Shown piece by piece: positions 51,103 to 61,302 of a stretch of DNA of 64,000 bases. The stretch spans positions 434,001-498,000 of the forward strand of contig NZ_JBNCNS010000002.1 in assembly GCF_049847105.1 (NCBI RefSeq), in the 5' to 3' direction. Source of the DNA: Gordonia sp049847105 (GTDB lineage Bacteria; Actinomycetota; Actinomycetes; Mycobacteriales; Mycobacteriaceae). Position numbers and translations under genes: made by a program. Positions within the stretch are counted from its first letter, which is position 1. Each line of letters starts with the position of its first letter. The notes under the pieces are model-generated. The model worked only from the letters and a program-made list of their open reading frames with translations. It was not told the origin of the DNA and searched no databases.

Positions 51103-52341
51103 GTGACAGAAGAATCGGGCGTGCCGGACAGCTCGGACAGTCCGCCCACCGGCGCCGACGACCGCGGATATCCGACCAGGGCTCGGGTCGTCCTCGCCGG
51201 TCTGAAGGCGAGTTCGATCGTCGCCCTGCAGATCGTGCTGGTCGTCGCGGCGCTGTGGATCCTGTTCTGGCTGCTCGGCAAGTTCTGGGTCGTTCTGTTG
51301 CCGATCCTGTTCGCGATCATCGTGTGCACGGTGCTCTGGCCGCCGGTCCGCTGGATGCGCAAGCGTGGCGTCCCGCCCGCGGCGGCATCGCTGGTGATGA
51401 TGGTTCTCGGCGTCGGGGTGCTGGCCGGGGTGATCAGTCTGATCGTGCCGTCCATCGTGCGTCAGGCGCCTGAGCTGGCGTCGCGGGCCACGGACGGCGT
51501 GCACAAACTCCAGGACTGGATTCAGGGTCCGCCGCTCAACGTGAAAGACGAGCAACTCGACAACATCGTCAACACGGTCACCGACAAGCTGCAGTCGAGC
51601 GCGTCGAGTATTGCGGCCGGCGTGTTCAGCGGGGTGGGCACCGCCACCTCGATCCTCGTCACGCTCTTCACCGCGCTCATCCTCGTCTTCTTCTTCCTCA
51701 AAGACGGGCCGAAGTTCATCCCGTGGCTCGACCGCACGGTCGGCAAACCGTCCGGGACGCACGTCGGCGAAGTCCTCACCCGGATGTGGAGCAGCCTCGG
51801 CGGATTCATCCGGACCCAGGCGATCGTGAGTTTTGTCGATGCGACCCTCATCGGTGCCGGCCTGTTCATCCTGCAGGTGCCACTGGCCGGGGTGCTGGTG
51901 GTGATCACCTTCCTCGGCGGGTTCATCCCGATCGTCGGTGCGTTCGTCGCCGGCGCCCTCGCGGTACTGATCGCCCTGGTGTCGAACGGCCTCACCACCG
52001 CGCTGATTGTGCTGGGGATCATCCTGGTCGTCCAGCAGCTCGAGGGAAATGTGTTGCAGCCGTGGCTGCAGTCGAAGTCGATGGATCTGCATGCGGTGAT
52101 CGTGCTGCTCGCGGTGACCCTCGGCGGCACACTGTTCGGTATCACCGGCGCGTTCCTGGCCGTGCCCGCCGCGGCGGCCATCGCGGTGGTGTTGCGGTAC
52201 CTGAACGAGCAGATCGCACTGCGCGCAGGGGAATCGCTACCGCCCGAGGGCACTCCGGTGACGGCCCACAAGAGCGTTCCCGACGACGACCCGCCGCCCG
52301 ACGCCCCGTCCGCCGATCCCGGCACCGCCACCCCATTCTGA
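51103..52341 (+). CDS. AI-2E family transporter (TqsA/PerM-like)
   Basis: Protein of 412 residues with about eight membrane helices: two near 40-85, one near 95-118, a long extramembrane helical hairpin (125-180), then five near 185-350. FFLKDGPKFIPWL and VIGFLGGFIPIVGAF-type (here VITFLGGFIPIVGAFVAG) are the family marks. Substrate is uncertain despite the name. The C-terminus is acidic and proline-rich. GTG 51103. Confidence 0.87.
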   Translation: MTEESGVPDSSDSPPTGADDRGYPTRARVVLAGLKASSIVALQIVLVVAALWILFWLLGKFWVVLLPILFAIIVCTVLWPPVRWMRKRGVPPAAASLVMMVLGVGVLAGVISLIVPSIVRQAPELASRATDGVHKLQDWIQGPPLNVKDEQLDNIVNTVTDKLQSSASSIAAGVFSGVGTATSILVTLFTALILVFFFLKDGPKFIPWLDRTVGKPSGTHVGEVLTRMWSSLGGFIRTQAIVSFVDATLIGAGLFILQVPLAGVLVVITFLGGFIPIVGAFVAGALAVLIALVSNGLTTALIVLGIILVVQQLEGNVLQPWLQSKSMDLHAVIVLLAVTLGGTLFGITGAFLAVPAAAAIAVVLRYLNEQIALRAGESLPPEGTPVTAHKSVPDDDPPPDAPSADPGTATPF

Positions 52342-52361
52342 CCCGCCCCTGACCCCGACCC

Positions 52362-52418
52362 CGCCGACAGCAACCGATTTTTCGCCGACAGCAACGGCTT
52401 TTTCGCCGACAGCACCGA
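52362..52418 (+). repeat. 21-bp tandem repeat before ychF
   Basis: Unit CGCCGACAGCAACNGNTTTTT starts at 52362, 52383 and 52404 with period 21; the third copy is partial. It lies between the transporter stop and the ychF promoter. Each unit ends with a run of Ts, so the array might help terminate transcription, but no stable hairpin is evident. Confidence 0.8.
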
Positions 52419-52463
52419 CGGCGCCCGCCGCTCGACGACCCGCGGCGGATAGACTGGTCGCCC

Positions 52464-53543
<1,080 letters not shown>

Positions 53544-53586
53544 TCGGGGCGATGCCCCTCCGCGAGTGGCCCGTACCATCGCCCAC

Positions 53587-54078
53587 GTGGATGTGGAGCG
53601 CGAGACCGAAGATGTCTACTTCGCGGGCGGCTGCCTCTGGGGCGTGCAGGCGTTCATCGCGACGTTGCCAGGGGTGACGTTCACCGAGGCCGGCAGGGCC
53701 AACGGCACCAGCCAGTCCGTCGACAGTGACTACGACGGGTATGCCGAATGCGTGCGGACCCGATTCGATCCGACCGTCGTGAGCGTCGAGCACCTGATGG
53801 CCTACGTCTTTGAGATCATCGACCCGTACAGCGTGAACAGGCAGGGGCCGGACGTCGGCGAGAAATATCGCACCGGCGTGTACTCCGACAGGCCGACGCA
53901 CCTCGAACAGGCGCGAGATTTCATCGCCGCGAGAGACGACGCCGATCGCGTCGCTGTCGAAGTGCTGCCGCTCGCCAACTATGTGCGAAGTGCCGACGAA
54001 CATCAGCATCGGCTCGCACGTTTCCCTGAGGACTCCTGCCACATCCCTGACGGGTTGCTGACCAAGTACCGCAGCTGA
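53587..54078 (+). CDS. msrA: Peptide methionine sulfoxide reductase MsrA-like
   Basis: Protein of 163 residues. FAGGCLWGVQ near the start carries the catalytic Cys; the common motif is GCFWG. EIIDPYSVNRQGPDVGEKYRTGVY matches the central MsrA region, but GHAE is replaced by GYAE and the GYAGG segment by GRANG, as in a divergent subfamily. A single Cys near the C-terminus (DSCHIP) could be the resolving residue. It reduces methionine-S-sulfoxide. TACCAT ends 7 bases before GTG 53587, which favours this start over GTG 53566. Confidence 0.82.
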   Translation: MDVERETEDVYFAGGCLWGVQAFIATLPGVTFTEAGRANGTSQSVDSDYDGYAECVRTRFDPTVVSVEHLMAYVFEIIDPYSVNRQGPDVGEKYRTGVYSDRPTHLEQARDFIAARDDADRVAVEVLPLANYVRSADEHQHRLARFPEDSCHIPDGLLTKYRS

Positions 54079-54102
54079 AGCCTGAAGATCACGTGCCCCC
54101 AG

Positions 54103-54417
54103 TTGGAAGCTGATGTTGATCGGCTGCGGATCACGGTCGAGTTCTGGGTGAACTCTGCGCTGGTTGTCGAGAACATGCGGGCGCAGCTGTGTGGTGAGCG
54201 GCCCGGGTCGGCGTACGAACCGGCGGCGGTCCCGCGGGTCCTCTTGCCGCTGGGTGCCCGAGGTGGCGTCGGCCGGATCCCGCATCCCGAGAGTGGTGCG
54301 GTGACGCCGTCTCTGAACGATGTGATCGAGCGGAAAGGCTTGGATCTCTTCACCGCTCGCTTCGCGGAGCGGTTCAGCGTGCATGCGGCCGGCGGGGCGT
54401 GTGGCTCAGCACGGTGA
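54103..54417 (+). CDS. Uncertain small reading frame after msrA
   Basis: Open frame of 104 codons directly continuing the msrA frame after its stop, with coding-like third-position GC but only a TTG at its start and no clear ribosome site. Residues include RLRITVEFWVNSALVVENM and NDVIERKGLDLF. No family recognised. Could be a gene remnant that lost its 5' end or a chance frame. Apart from it the stretch 54079-54504 shows no gene. Confidence 0.3.
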   Translation: MEADVDRLRITVEFWVNSALVVENMRAQLCGERPGSAYEPAAVPRVLLPLGARGGVGRIPHPESGAVTPSLNDVIERKGLDLFTARFAERFSVHAAGGACGSAR

Positions 54418-54504
54418 GCTTGCAGGTTTCTCATGGCGGTCCAGGTGGCGGCGCAGGGTGAACGCGTCGGACCCCGCTCCCGACCGAGGTGCGATCATCT
54501 CCTC

Positions 54505-56169
54505 ATGACCGCAACACTCGTCGCCAAGGACATCGCCGGCGGGTATGCGCACCGCGTTCTGTTCGATCATCTCGATCTCACGGTTGCGCCGGGTGACGTG
54601 ATCGGTGTCGTCGGGGCCAACGGGTCGGGCAAGACCACGCTGCTGCGGGTGCTCGCGGGTGACCTGGCGCCGCTCGACGGTAGGGTGACACGCGCTCCGG
54701 CCGACGCGTTCGTCGGATGGCTGCCGCAGGAGCACGCCCGCGTTCCCGGCGAGACGGTCGGACAGTATATCGCCCGTCGCACCGGCTGTTCTGCGGCGAC
54801 CGAGGCCATGGACGCGGCCGCGAGCGCCCTCGCCGACCCCTCGGGCGCGACCGGCCCCCACGATCCGGCCGATGTCTACGCCGCGGCACTCGACCACTGG
54901 CTGGCGACCGGTGCCGCCGACCTCGACGAGCGGCTGCCCGAAGTCCTCGCCGATTTGGGCCTGGACAGCGGTGTGGTGGCGTCGGGATCGGCGTTGATGA
55001 CCGATCTCTCCGGCGGGCAGGCCGCACGGGTGGGATTGGCCGCGTTGCTGTGTTCGCGGTTCGACGTGGTGTTGCTCGACGAGCCGACCAACGACCTCGA
55101 CCTCGACGGGCTCGATCGGCTGGAAGGCGTCGTCAACGCCATGCGGGGCGGTGTGGTGCTGGTCAGCCACGACCGGGAGTTCTTGTCCCGCAGCGTCACC
55201 GGAGTTCTCGAACTCGATCTCGCGCAACACACCAACACGCTCTTCGGCGGCGGTTACGACAGCTACTTGCAGGAACGTGAAGTCGCACGCCGGCACAGGC
55301 GCGCGGAATACGAGGAGTTCGCCGAGAAGAAGGCCGACCTGGTGGCTCGGGCGAGAACCCAACGTGAATGGTCGAGTCAGGGTGTCCGCAATGCGATGCG
55401 GAAGGCACCGGACAACGACAAGGTCCGTCGGCGCGCCGCCACCGAGTCCAGCGAGAAGCAGGCGCAGAAGGTCCGCCAGATGGAAAGTCGGATCGCGCGT
55501 CTGGACGAGGTCGTCGAACCACGCAAGGAGTGGGTGCTGGAGTTCACGATCGGCGCCGCGCCGCGTTCGAGCTCAGTCGTGTCGACTCTCAACAATGCCG
55601 TTGTGCGGCAAGGAGGTTTCGTTCTCGGTCCGGTATCACTGCAGGTGAACGCGGGCGATCGGATCGGTATCACCGGCCCCAACGGCGCCGGGAAGTCGAC
55701 GCTGTTGCGGCTGATCCTCGGCCGGATCACACCCGAAGCCGGGACGGCGCAATTGGGCGCGAACGTCGCAATCGGCGAAATCGACCAGACGCGTGGCGAA
55801 TTCGCTGGACCGTCGCCACTCGCCGAGCGATTCGAGGAACTCGTCCCCGACTTCACGACGGCTGAGGCGCGTACGCTTCTCGCGAAGTTCGGGCTCCGCG
55901 CCGATCACGTCGACCGTGCGGTCGCCGAACTGTCGCCCGGGGAGCGCACCCGCGCCGCGCTGGCCCTGTTGCAGGCGCGGGGGACCAACGTCCTGGTACT
56001 CGACGAACCCACCAACCACCTCGACCTCGCCGCCATCGAGCAACTCGAGTCCGCATTGCATTCCTACGACGGCGCTGTCCTGCTGGTGACCCACGACCGC
56101 CGCATGCTGGCGAACGTGCGCCTCGATCGCGTATGGCAGGTGGACGGTGGCCGCGTCACCGAGCAGTGA
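54505..56169 (+). CDS. ABC-F family ATPase
   Basis: Protein of 554 residues with two ABC domains and no membrane helices. Domain 1: Walker A GANGSGKT (about 37-44), LSGGQ, LLDEPTNDLD. Domain 2: GPNGAGKS (about 390-397), LSPGERTRAALAL and VLDEPTNHLD. The linker (about 255-320) is long and basic/helical. ABC-F proteins act on the ribosome, as translation factors or antibiotic-resistance proteins; which applies is not clear. ATG 54505 starts MTATLVAKDIAGGYA. An upstream in-frame ATG (54433) would add 24 residues unlike the family. Confidence 0.9.
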   Translation: MTATLVAKDIAGGYAHRVLFDHLDLTVAPGDVIGVVGANGSGKTTLLRVLAGDLAPLDGRVTRAPADAFVGWLPQEHARVPGETVGQYIARRTGCSAATEAMDAAASALADPSGATGPHDPADVYAAALDHWLATGAADLDERLPEVLADLGLDSGVVASGSALMTDLSGGQAARVGLAALLCSRFDVVLLDEPTNDLDLDGLDRLEGVVNAMRGGVVLVSHDREFLSRSVTGVLELDLAQHTNTLFGGGYDSYLQEREVARRHRRAEYEEFAEKKADLVARARTQREWSSQGVRNAMRKAPDNDKVRRRAATESSEKQAQKVRQMESRIARLDEVVEPRKEWVLEFTIGAAPRSSSVVSTLNNAVVRQGGFVLGPVSLQVNAGDRIGITGPNGAGKSTLLRLILGRITPEAGTAQLGANVAIGEIDQTRGEFAGPSPLAERFEELVPDFTTAEARTLLAKFGLRADHVDRAVAELSPGERTRAALALLQARGTNVLVLDEPTNHLDLAAIEQLESALHSYDGAVLLVTHDRRMLANVRLDRVWQVDGGRVTEQ

Positions 56170-56274
56170 GCGGAAGAGCGCCTGGGCGTAACGCACTGGC
56201 CTCACCAGTAACAATTTCGGGCGGCTGTGGCCAAAGCTGTGCAGATTGTGCTGGTCGCCGTCGATACTGCATCG

Positions 56275-57255
56275 GTGATCCTTACCAGAAAAGCGACCTT
56301 TGTCGCGGTATCGGCGGTGCTGGCGGTGGTCGCGGGTCTGCTCGTCTCGGCTCCGGGGGTCTCCAGCGCTGCACCGACAACCGGCTGGCGGTACACGATG
56401 GTGGCGTTCAGCAGCGCCACCGACCGCGACATGGATGTCTACGGGTCCGGGGACGGCACGCGATTCCAGCTCCTCCGAAAGTCGGCGTATCGACCACCGT
56501 CAGGGCGTGTGCGCGACGCGAGCATCTTCCGGAACACCGACGGGTGGTACTACATCACCTACACGACGGCGGACGGCGCGAACATCGGGTTCGCGCGCAG
56601 CCGTGATCGCGTCAACTGGACGTTCCTGCACAATTATCCGACACCGTTCTGCTGCGCACTGCTGCCAGGAACGGGCGACGGCAGAGGTTTCGGGTCGTCG
56701 AGCGGGCCCGGCTCGTCCGGGTCGGCCGGCTCCAGCGACGGTCCGTCCTTGTCTCCGTTCACCACCAAGTCCTGGGCGCCCGAATGGTTCGTGGAGGGTG
56801 GCCGAATCAACGTCATCCTGTCGATGTCGACCGGTGGCGGTTTTGTGCCGTACCTGATGACGGCCCTCGAGCCGTCGCTCCGGTTGTGGAGCCCGCCGGT
56901 TCCGCTCGCCGGGATCGGCGCGGACCACATTGATACCACCGTGGTCAAGGTGGGAGCGACCTATCACGCGTTCACCAAGAACGAGACGAAGAAGGTCATC
57001 CAGCATGCTGTCGCGTCGTCGCTGATCGGGCCCTATCGGTTCGTCCCGCCCGGGAATTGGGGAACGTACGTGGAAGGCCCGGCCGTGGTCCAGTTGCCGA
57101 GCGGCGCCTGGCGGATGTACCTCGATGCCTACACCAGGGGCAAGCAGCTGTACTCAGACAGCACGAACGGGTTGCGCACCTGGACGCCGGTGAAGCAGCT
57201 TCCGGGTATTTCCGGGGCGGTCCGGCACGTCGGCGTGATGCGTGAGGCGGCCTGA
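56275..57255 (+). CDS. Exported beta-propeller-like protein (GH43-like)
   Basis: Protein of 326 residues with a signal peptide (about residues 1-34, VSAVLAVVAGLLVS...SSAAP). The mature part has repeated blades such as RDASIFRNTDGWYYITYTT, IGFARSRDRVNWTFL, HIDTTVVKVGATYHAFTK and YVEGPAVVQLPSGAWRMYLDAY, which recall five-bladed propellers of GH43-type glycosidases. Catalytic residues are not assigned. A Gly/Ser-rich loop (SSSGPGSSGSAGSS) interrupts it. GTG 56275 follows GATACT by 6 bases. Function unknown, possibly a wall or external glycan. Confidence 0.75.
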   Translation: MILTRKATFVAVSAVLAVVAGLLVSAPGVSSAAPTTGWRYTMVAFSSATDRDMDVYGSGDGTRFQLLRKSAYRPPSGRVRDASIFRNTDGWYYITYTTADGANIGFARSRDRVNWTFLHNYPTPFCCALLPGTGDGRGFGSSSGPGSSGSAGSSDGPSLSPFTTKSWAPEWFVEGGRINVILSMSTGGGFVPYLMTALEPSLRLWSPPVPLAGIGADHIDTTVVKVGATYHAFTKNETKKVIQHAVASSLIGPYRFVPPGNWGTYVEGPAVVQLPSGAWRMYLDAYTRGKQLYSDSTNGLRTWTPVKQLPGISGAVRHVGVMREAA

Positions 57256-57392
57256 CGGCGAGTCCCGAAGTGTCGTGAATCCCTGACAGCAGTCCTTCGG
57301 GCGACTAGGCTCAGGTTTTCTACGGCGGGTGGTTCGTCGCGGTCTCTGACCTCTCGACCATCCCGGGGGCAGATGATTCGCGCGCAGCGCGG

Positions 57393-58388
57393 ATGCGGGG
57401 GACGAGAGTGGTTCGATCGGTGTGGCGAGCGATGAGTGTCGTGTGCCTGAGCGCGCTGTGCTTGGGCGTCTGCGGGACTGCGGAAGCTGCGCCCCGGGAG
57501 GCGCGCATCCTCTCGGTCGCGCAGGAGACCGCCACCCGCGCCGGTGTGTGGGTGTACTCGGCGGCGATGGACAAGAAGGTCAAGGTGTTCGTCCTCACGC
57601 CGCGTCACAAGACCGGCCCGCGGCCGACGCTCTACATGCTCGACGGCGCCGGTGCCCGTGGCGATAGCAGCGGCTGGCTCGAGGCGGGCAACGTCGAGAA
57701 GTTCTTCGCCGACAAGGACGTGACCGTCGTACTGCCGACCGGCGCATACGGGACCTTCTACACGGATTGGGAGCGCCGCGACCCGACCGTGGGCAAGCCC
57801 ATGTGGGAGACCTTTCTGACCAAGGAACTGCCGCCGCTCATCGATGCCCGGTTCGACTCGGACGGGTCACGGGGCATCGCCGGTGTCTCGATGGGTGGAC
57901 AGGCGGCCTACACGCTCGCGTCGCGGGCCCCGACGCTCTACCGGGCGGTCGCCTCGCTCAGCGGGTGTCCACCGGTCTCCTCGCCGGAGGGCGAGGCGTA
58001 CGTGCGGGCGACCCTCGCTCGCGGCGGTGCGAACGCCGACAACATGTGGGGGCCCGTCGGTTCGGCCGGCTGGCGCGAACACGATCCTGCTCTGCGGCTC
58101 GACCGACTCCGTGGCAAGAAGCTGTATCTGTACTCGGGGGCCGGTCGGCTCGGACCCGCGGACATCAAGCGCCAGGTGACGCCGGAGGAGGGTCTTTACC
58201 AGGTCGTCCTCGCCGCATCGGCGACGTTCGAGATCGCCACGAGTAACTGCTCGCAGCGATTCGCCGGGGAGCTACGCGGTGCGGGACTACCGTTCACCGA
58301 TGCCCTGCAGGTCGTCGGGACCCACCACTGGTACTACTGGGCGAAGGACTTGCCCCGCATGTGGAATGCGATCTCGCCGGCTCTGTGA
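57393..58388 (+). CDS. Secreted antigen-85-like mycolyl/acyltransferase esterase
   Basis: Protein of 331 residues with a signal peptide (about 1-33, MSVVCLSALCLGVCGTAEAAP). The fold is an alpha/beta hydrolase of the esterase D/Ag85 type: RPTLYMLDGAGA (oxyanion loop), GIAGVSMGGQAAY (nucleophile Ser near residue 164) and VVGTHHWYYW (catalytic His). It probably transfers mycolic or similar acyl groups to trehalose or arabinogalactan, or acts as an esterase. Lies after the propeller gene in the same direction. ATG 57393; ATG 57432 is possible. Confidence 0.85.
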   Translation: MRGTRVVRSVWRAMSVVCLSALCLGVCGTAEAAPREARILSVAQETATRAGVWVYSAAMDKKVKVFVLTPRHKTGPRPTLYMLDGAGARGDSSGWLEAGNVEKFFADKDVTVVLPTGAYGTFYTDWERRDPTVGKPMWETFLTKELPPLIDARFDSDGSRGIAGVSMGGQAAYTLASRAPTLYRAVASLSGCPPVSSPEGEAYVRATLARGGANADNMWGPVGSAGWREHDPALRLDRLRGKKLYLYSGAGRLGPADIKRQVTPEEGLYQVVLAASATFEIATSNCSQRFAGELRGAGLPFTDALQVVGTHHWYYWAKDLPRMWNAISPAL

Positions 58389-58429
58389 TCGGCAATCTGG
58401 ATCCCGGCGGTCGGGGCTACCGTGTCCGC

Positions 58430-58615
58430 ATGGGCAACGATTGGCGCGAAACCAGGGTCTCCGAGGTGTGGTCACTGATCATGCGGGCAGAACCGGTTCA
58501 ACTCGAGCCTCGATGGGGGACGCGGCGGGCGATCGACCTCAGGGAGAACGACGCCCTCGACGCCGATGCCTTCGTGGGCGTGATCATCGCCGCGGTCGCG
58601 GTGAACCGGGAGTGA
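58430..58615 (+). CDS. Small hypothetical protein
   Basis: Protein of 61 residues. TACCGT ends 6 bases before ATG 58430, the leaderless signature used by many genes here. Sequence contains ETRVSEVWSLIMRAEPVQLEPRWGTR and a hydrophobic tail VGVIIAAVAVNRE. No family recognised. Confidence 0.5.
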   Translation: MGNDWRETRVSEVWSLIMRAEPVQLEPRWGTRRAIDLRENDALDADAFVGVIIAAVAVNRE

Positions 58616-58634
58616 GTCGTCATTTGATCCTCGA

Positions 58635-59537
58635 GTGGGAGAACGATCGGATTTGACACAGAACGAGACAGCCCAGACAGCCTGGTCGCTCGACGTGCTG
58701 CTCGACCTGTTCGACGTCGAGCCCGGCGGACCGGATCGATTCATCGGCGCGACCGGGATCGAGGGCGAAGAAGGCCGCGTGGTCGTGGAGGGCACGCAGG
58801 TGCTCGCGCAAGCGATCGTGGCTGTCGCCAAGCGGTTCCCGGACAAGTCGATCCGGTCGGCGCAGGCCGTGTTCGCGCGGGCGGTCACGGTCGGCCCGGC
58901 GGTGGAGCTCGACGTCGACGTCGTCCACGAGGGGCGGTCCGTCGCGACCGCCGTCGTCGCGGCCTCGCAGAACGGCAAGCGATGCGTCACGATCACCGTC
59001 CTCGCCGACGTCCCGACCGAAGACCTGATCGCCCACCACCTCCCACGTCCGGCGGTCGCAGGGCCCGACCAGGCCTTTGCTGCACGAATGCCGTTGCCGG
59101 GCCGCGACGTCCGCCTGATCGACGTCCACGAGGTCAACAGTCCGGACGAGGTGGGCCCACCCGAGTTGTACGCCTGGCTGAAATACGATCCGGTCCCACA
59201 ACGCGACGACCTGGCCAAGGCGCTGCTGGCGCACTTCACCGGCCATCTCGGTATCTCGACCACGATGCGGGCGCACGCCGGGATCGGTACCAGCCAAGCG
59301 CATCTCACCGTCTCCACCGCACCGATGACCATCGCGATCAGCTTTCACGAGCCGGTCCGGTGGGACGGTTGGATTCTCTATTCCCATGAGAGCACGCAGG
59401 TCGGCGCGGGCATGTCGTACGTGCGCGGCACCGTGCACACCGAAGACGGTGCGCTCTTGGCGTCCTTCGTCCAGGACGGACTCATCCGGCCGTTGCGCAC
59501 ATCCGATTCAGCGGTGGAGTCGCGCGCCCGACTGTAG
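58635..59537 (+). CDS. Acyl-CoA thioesterase (TesB-like double hotdog)
   Basis: Protein of 300 residues with two hotdog domains: VFARAVTVGPAVELDVDVVHEGRSVATAVV in the first half and SHESTQVGAGMSYVRGTVHTEDGALLASFVQDGLIR in the second. TesB-type enzymes hydrolyse medium- to long-chain acyl-CoA. GTG 58635 is used; TTG 58653 with GGGAG 11 bases upstream is an alternative. Convergent with the DUF427 gene, 6 bp apart. Confidence 0.85.
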   Translation: MGERSDLTQNETAQTAWSLDVLLDLFDVEPGGPDRFIGATGIEGEEGRVVVEGTQVLAQAIVAVAKRFPDKSIRSAQAVFARAVTVGPAVELDVDVVHEGRSVATAVVAASQNGKRCVTITVLADVPTEDLIAHHLPRPAVAGPDQAFAARMPLPGRDVRLIDVHEVNSPDEVGPPELYAWLKYDPVPQRDDLAKALLAHFTGHLGISTTMRAHAGIGTSQAHLTVSTAPMTIAISFHEPVRWDGWILYSHESTQVGAGMSYVRGTVHTEDGALLASFVQDGLIRPLRTSDSAVESRARL

Positions 59538-59543
59538 TAGGGC

Positions 59544-60254
59544 CTAGATCTCGCAGCCGCAATCCGCGGATCCCGGGGCACGCGCGGGAAGTTCGGCGAG
59601 CACATCGGCCTTGGCGGGGTCGAAGCTGAGATATCCACCGATGACAGTGCTTTCCGGCAGCACATCCTCGTAGCTCCAGGCGACGTTCTCGACGATGGTG
59701 TCGCCGATCACCGCAGTCCAGTAGGTGGCGTTGCCCTTGTAGTTGCAATATGTCGTCAGGTCACCGGGACGCAGCAGGTCGGTGCGCACATGTCGGGGCG
59801 CGACGTAGAGCACCGGGTCCAGCGCGGTCTCGAACACGATGACGGTGTCCGTGGTGTCGACGAGGGTCGCGCCGGCGACGTCGACGCGCAGGCCCCTTGT
59901 GGTCGGGCGGCAGTCGACACGGTGATAGGGATTCGGCGGGTACCAGACGAGCTTGCGGCCCTCCTCGTACCACTCGTCGACGGCGTCCCAGGGCACGTGC
60001 ACAAACCCCGGTGCTTCCGACTCCGGTTCGGTGGGCAGGTCCCCGACCTCGTCGGCCGGAAACGCGTAGCTGAGGAACTGGCCGGGCCGGTGCACCATCA
60101 CCGCACGTTCGGTGTCGAGGATCGTCTGGCCGTCGCGGATCGCCTGGATGCGGCGCGGATGGGGCTCGACGAACACCAGATCCGCCGGAAGTGCACCGGA
60201 GAACCAACCGGCCGGATGTCCGCTGAGGGGGCCGTGTCCCGCGACGAGACTCAT
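59544..60254 (-). CDS. DUF427 domain protein (two copies)
   Basis: Protein of 236 residues with two DUF427 units: residues about 25-110 (VEPHPRRIQAIRDGQTILDTERAVMVHRPGQ) and 125-215 (GATLVDTTDTVIVFETALDPVLYVAPRHV, then TYCNYKGNATYW, a hallmark). Small beta-sandwich-like family of unknown function. ATG 60254. Ends in CGCEI with two cysteines. Confidence 0.82.
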   Translation of the reverse strand: MSLVAGHGPLSGHPAGWFSGALPADLVFVEPHPRRIQAIRDGQTILDTERAVMVHRPGQFLSYAFPADEVGDLPTEPESEAPGFVHVPWDAVDEWYEEGRKLVWYPPNPYHRVDCRPTTRGLRVDVAGATLVDTTDTVIVFETALDPVLYVAPRHVRTDLLRPGDLTTYCNYKGNATYWTAVIGDTIVENVAWSYEDVLPESTVIGGYLSFDPAKADVLAELPARAPGSADCGCEI

Positions 60255-60374
60255 CGAGTCACGCCCGACCCGCGGCGGGCGACTCCGGCTCGGATGCTGT
60301 TATGCCTCATTGTTGTTCGACCTCCAGAAGGACTACAGGACGGATTGCCACCAAGGGTACCCATGGAGACCCCG

Positions 60375-61250
60375 TCAATACCCGAGCGAGGCGAGCAACT
60401 TCTCGCTTTCCTCCCAGAGGCGGGCAGCGGCAGTGTCGTCGACGGCGGCCCCGCCGGGAGTCTCCTCTGCCATCCGATGGAAGTAGCGCCCACCGTGGCG
60501 GCCGCCTTCGGACGCAGTGGCGAGCCAGACGAGCGTGTCGGCAGGCTCGTCGGGGGACACGGTGTCGGCGGCGGCCATATGCGCTTGCATCACCTCATCG
60601 GCGTGGGATGCGAAGTTGCTGGCGACCACGCCGGGGTGCATGGCCTGGGCGACGATCCCGTCGGGCGCCGCGCGCCGCGCCAATTCCCTCGTAAAAAGGA
60701 GATTCGCCAGCTTCGCGTCGAGGTAGTGGGAGCCGTATCGGGCCTTGTGCAGGCCCTGGAGATCGGTCCAGTCGAGTCCGCGGCTGCTGCGATGGGCGGT
60801 GGAGGACACCGCCAACACCCGGACCGAGCTCGCTGGCACCTCGGCGGCGCGTGTGCGGAGCTGAGGCATGAGTTCCCGGGTCAGCAGGAACGGGGCGAGG
60901 TGGTTGGCGGCGAAGGTCGCCTCGGTCCCCTCGGCGGTGACGATCAACCGGTCGCGGATGCCCCCGGCGTTGTTGATCAGCACGTCGATCCCGGAGGTCG
61001 ATTCGGCGATCTCGTCAGCAACTCGCGTGACGTCGGACATCACGGTGAAATCGCCGCGCAGCATGATGAAGCCGCTCCCGTCTCGCGCAGAGGCCGTGAT
61101 CTCGGCTTCGGCGGCGGCACTGCGGACGGGATCGCGGCCGACGCCGATCACGTGCCAGCCCAGCCCCACCAGCTTGCGGGCCGTCGATCTGCCGATCCCG
61201 GAGCTGGCGCCGGTGACGACGGCGACGGGTCTACTCGTATCGGGTCGCAC
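60375..61250 (-). CDS. Short-chain dehydrogenase/reductase
   Basis: Protein of 291 residues. TGASSGIGRSTA cofactor loop (about 14-25), NNAGG, SSTAHRSS and the YLDAK catalytic Tyr/Lys (about 177-181) match the retinol dehydrogenase/oxidoreductase-like SDR group. GTG 61250 follows a GAGG. Sits 52 bp downstream of the TetR gene and in the same direction. Substrate unknown. Confidence 0.85.
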   Translation of the reverse strand: MRPDTSRPVAVVTGASSGIGRSTARKLVGLGWHVIGVGRDPVRSAAAEAEITASARDGSGFIMLRGDFTVMSDVTRVADEIAESTSGIDVLINNAGGIRDRLIVTAEGTEATFAANHLAPFLLTRELMPQLRTRAAEVPASSVRVLAVSSTAHRSSRGLDWTDLQGLHKARYGSHYLDAKLANLLFTRELARRAAPDGIVAQAMHPGVVASNFASHADEVMQAHMAAADTVSPDEPADTLVWLATASEGGRHGGRYFHRMAEETPGGAAVDDTAAARLWEESEKLLASLGY

Positions 61251-61302
61251 GGAAACCTCACTGTCTTCGGTGGTTCGGGTCTTCTCGATGCAGGGGAAGG
61301 GC

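Noticed and set aside
54433..54504. Upstream extension of the ABC-F protein
   Set aside because: The extra 24 residues are Arg/Gly/Pro-rich and unlike ABC-F N-termini; MTATLVAKDIAGGYA at 54505 fits the family.
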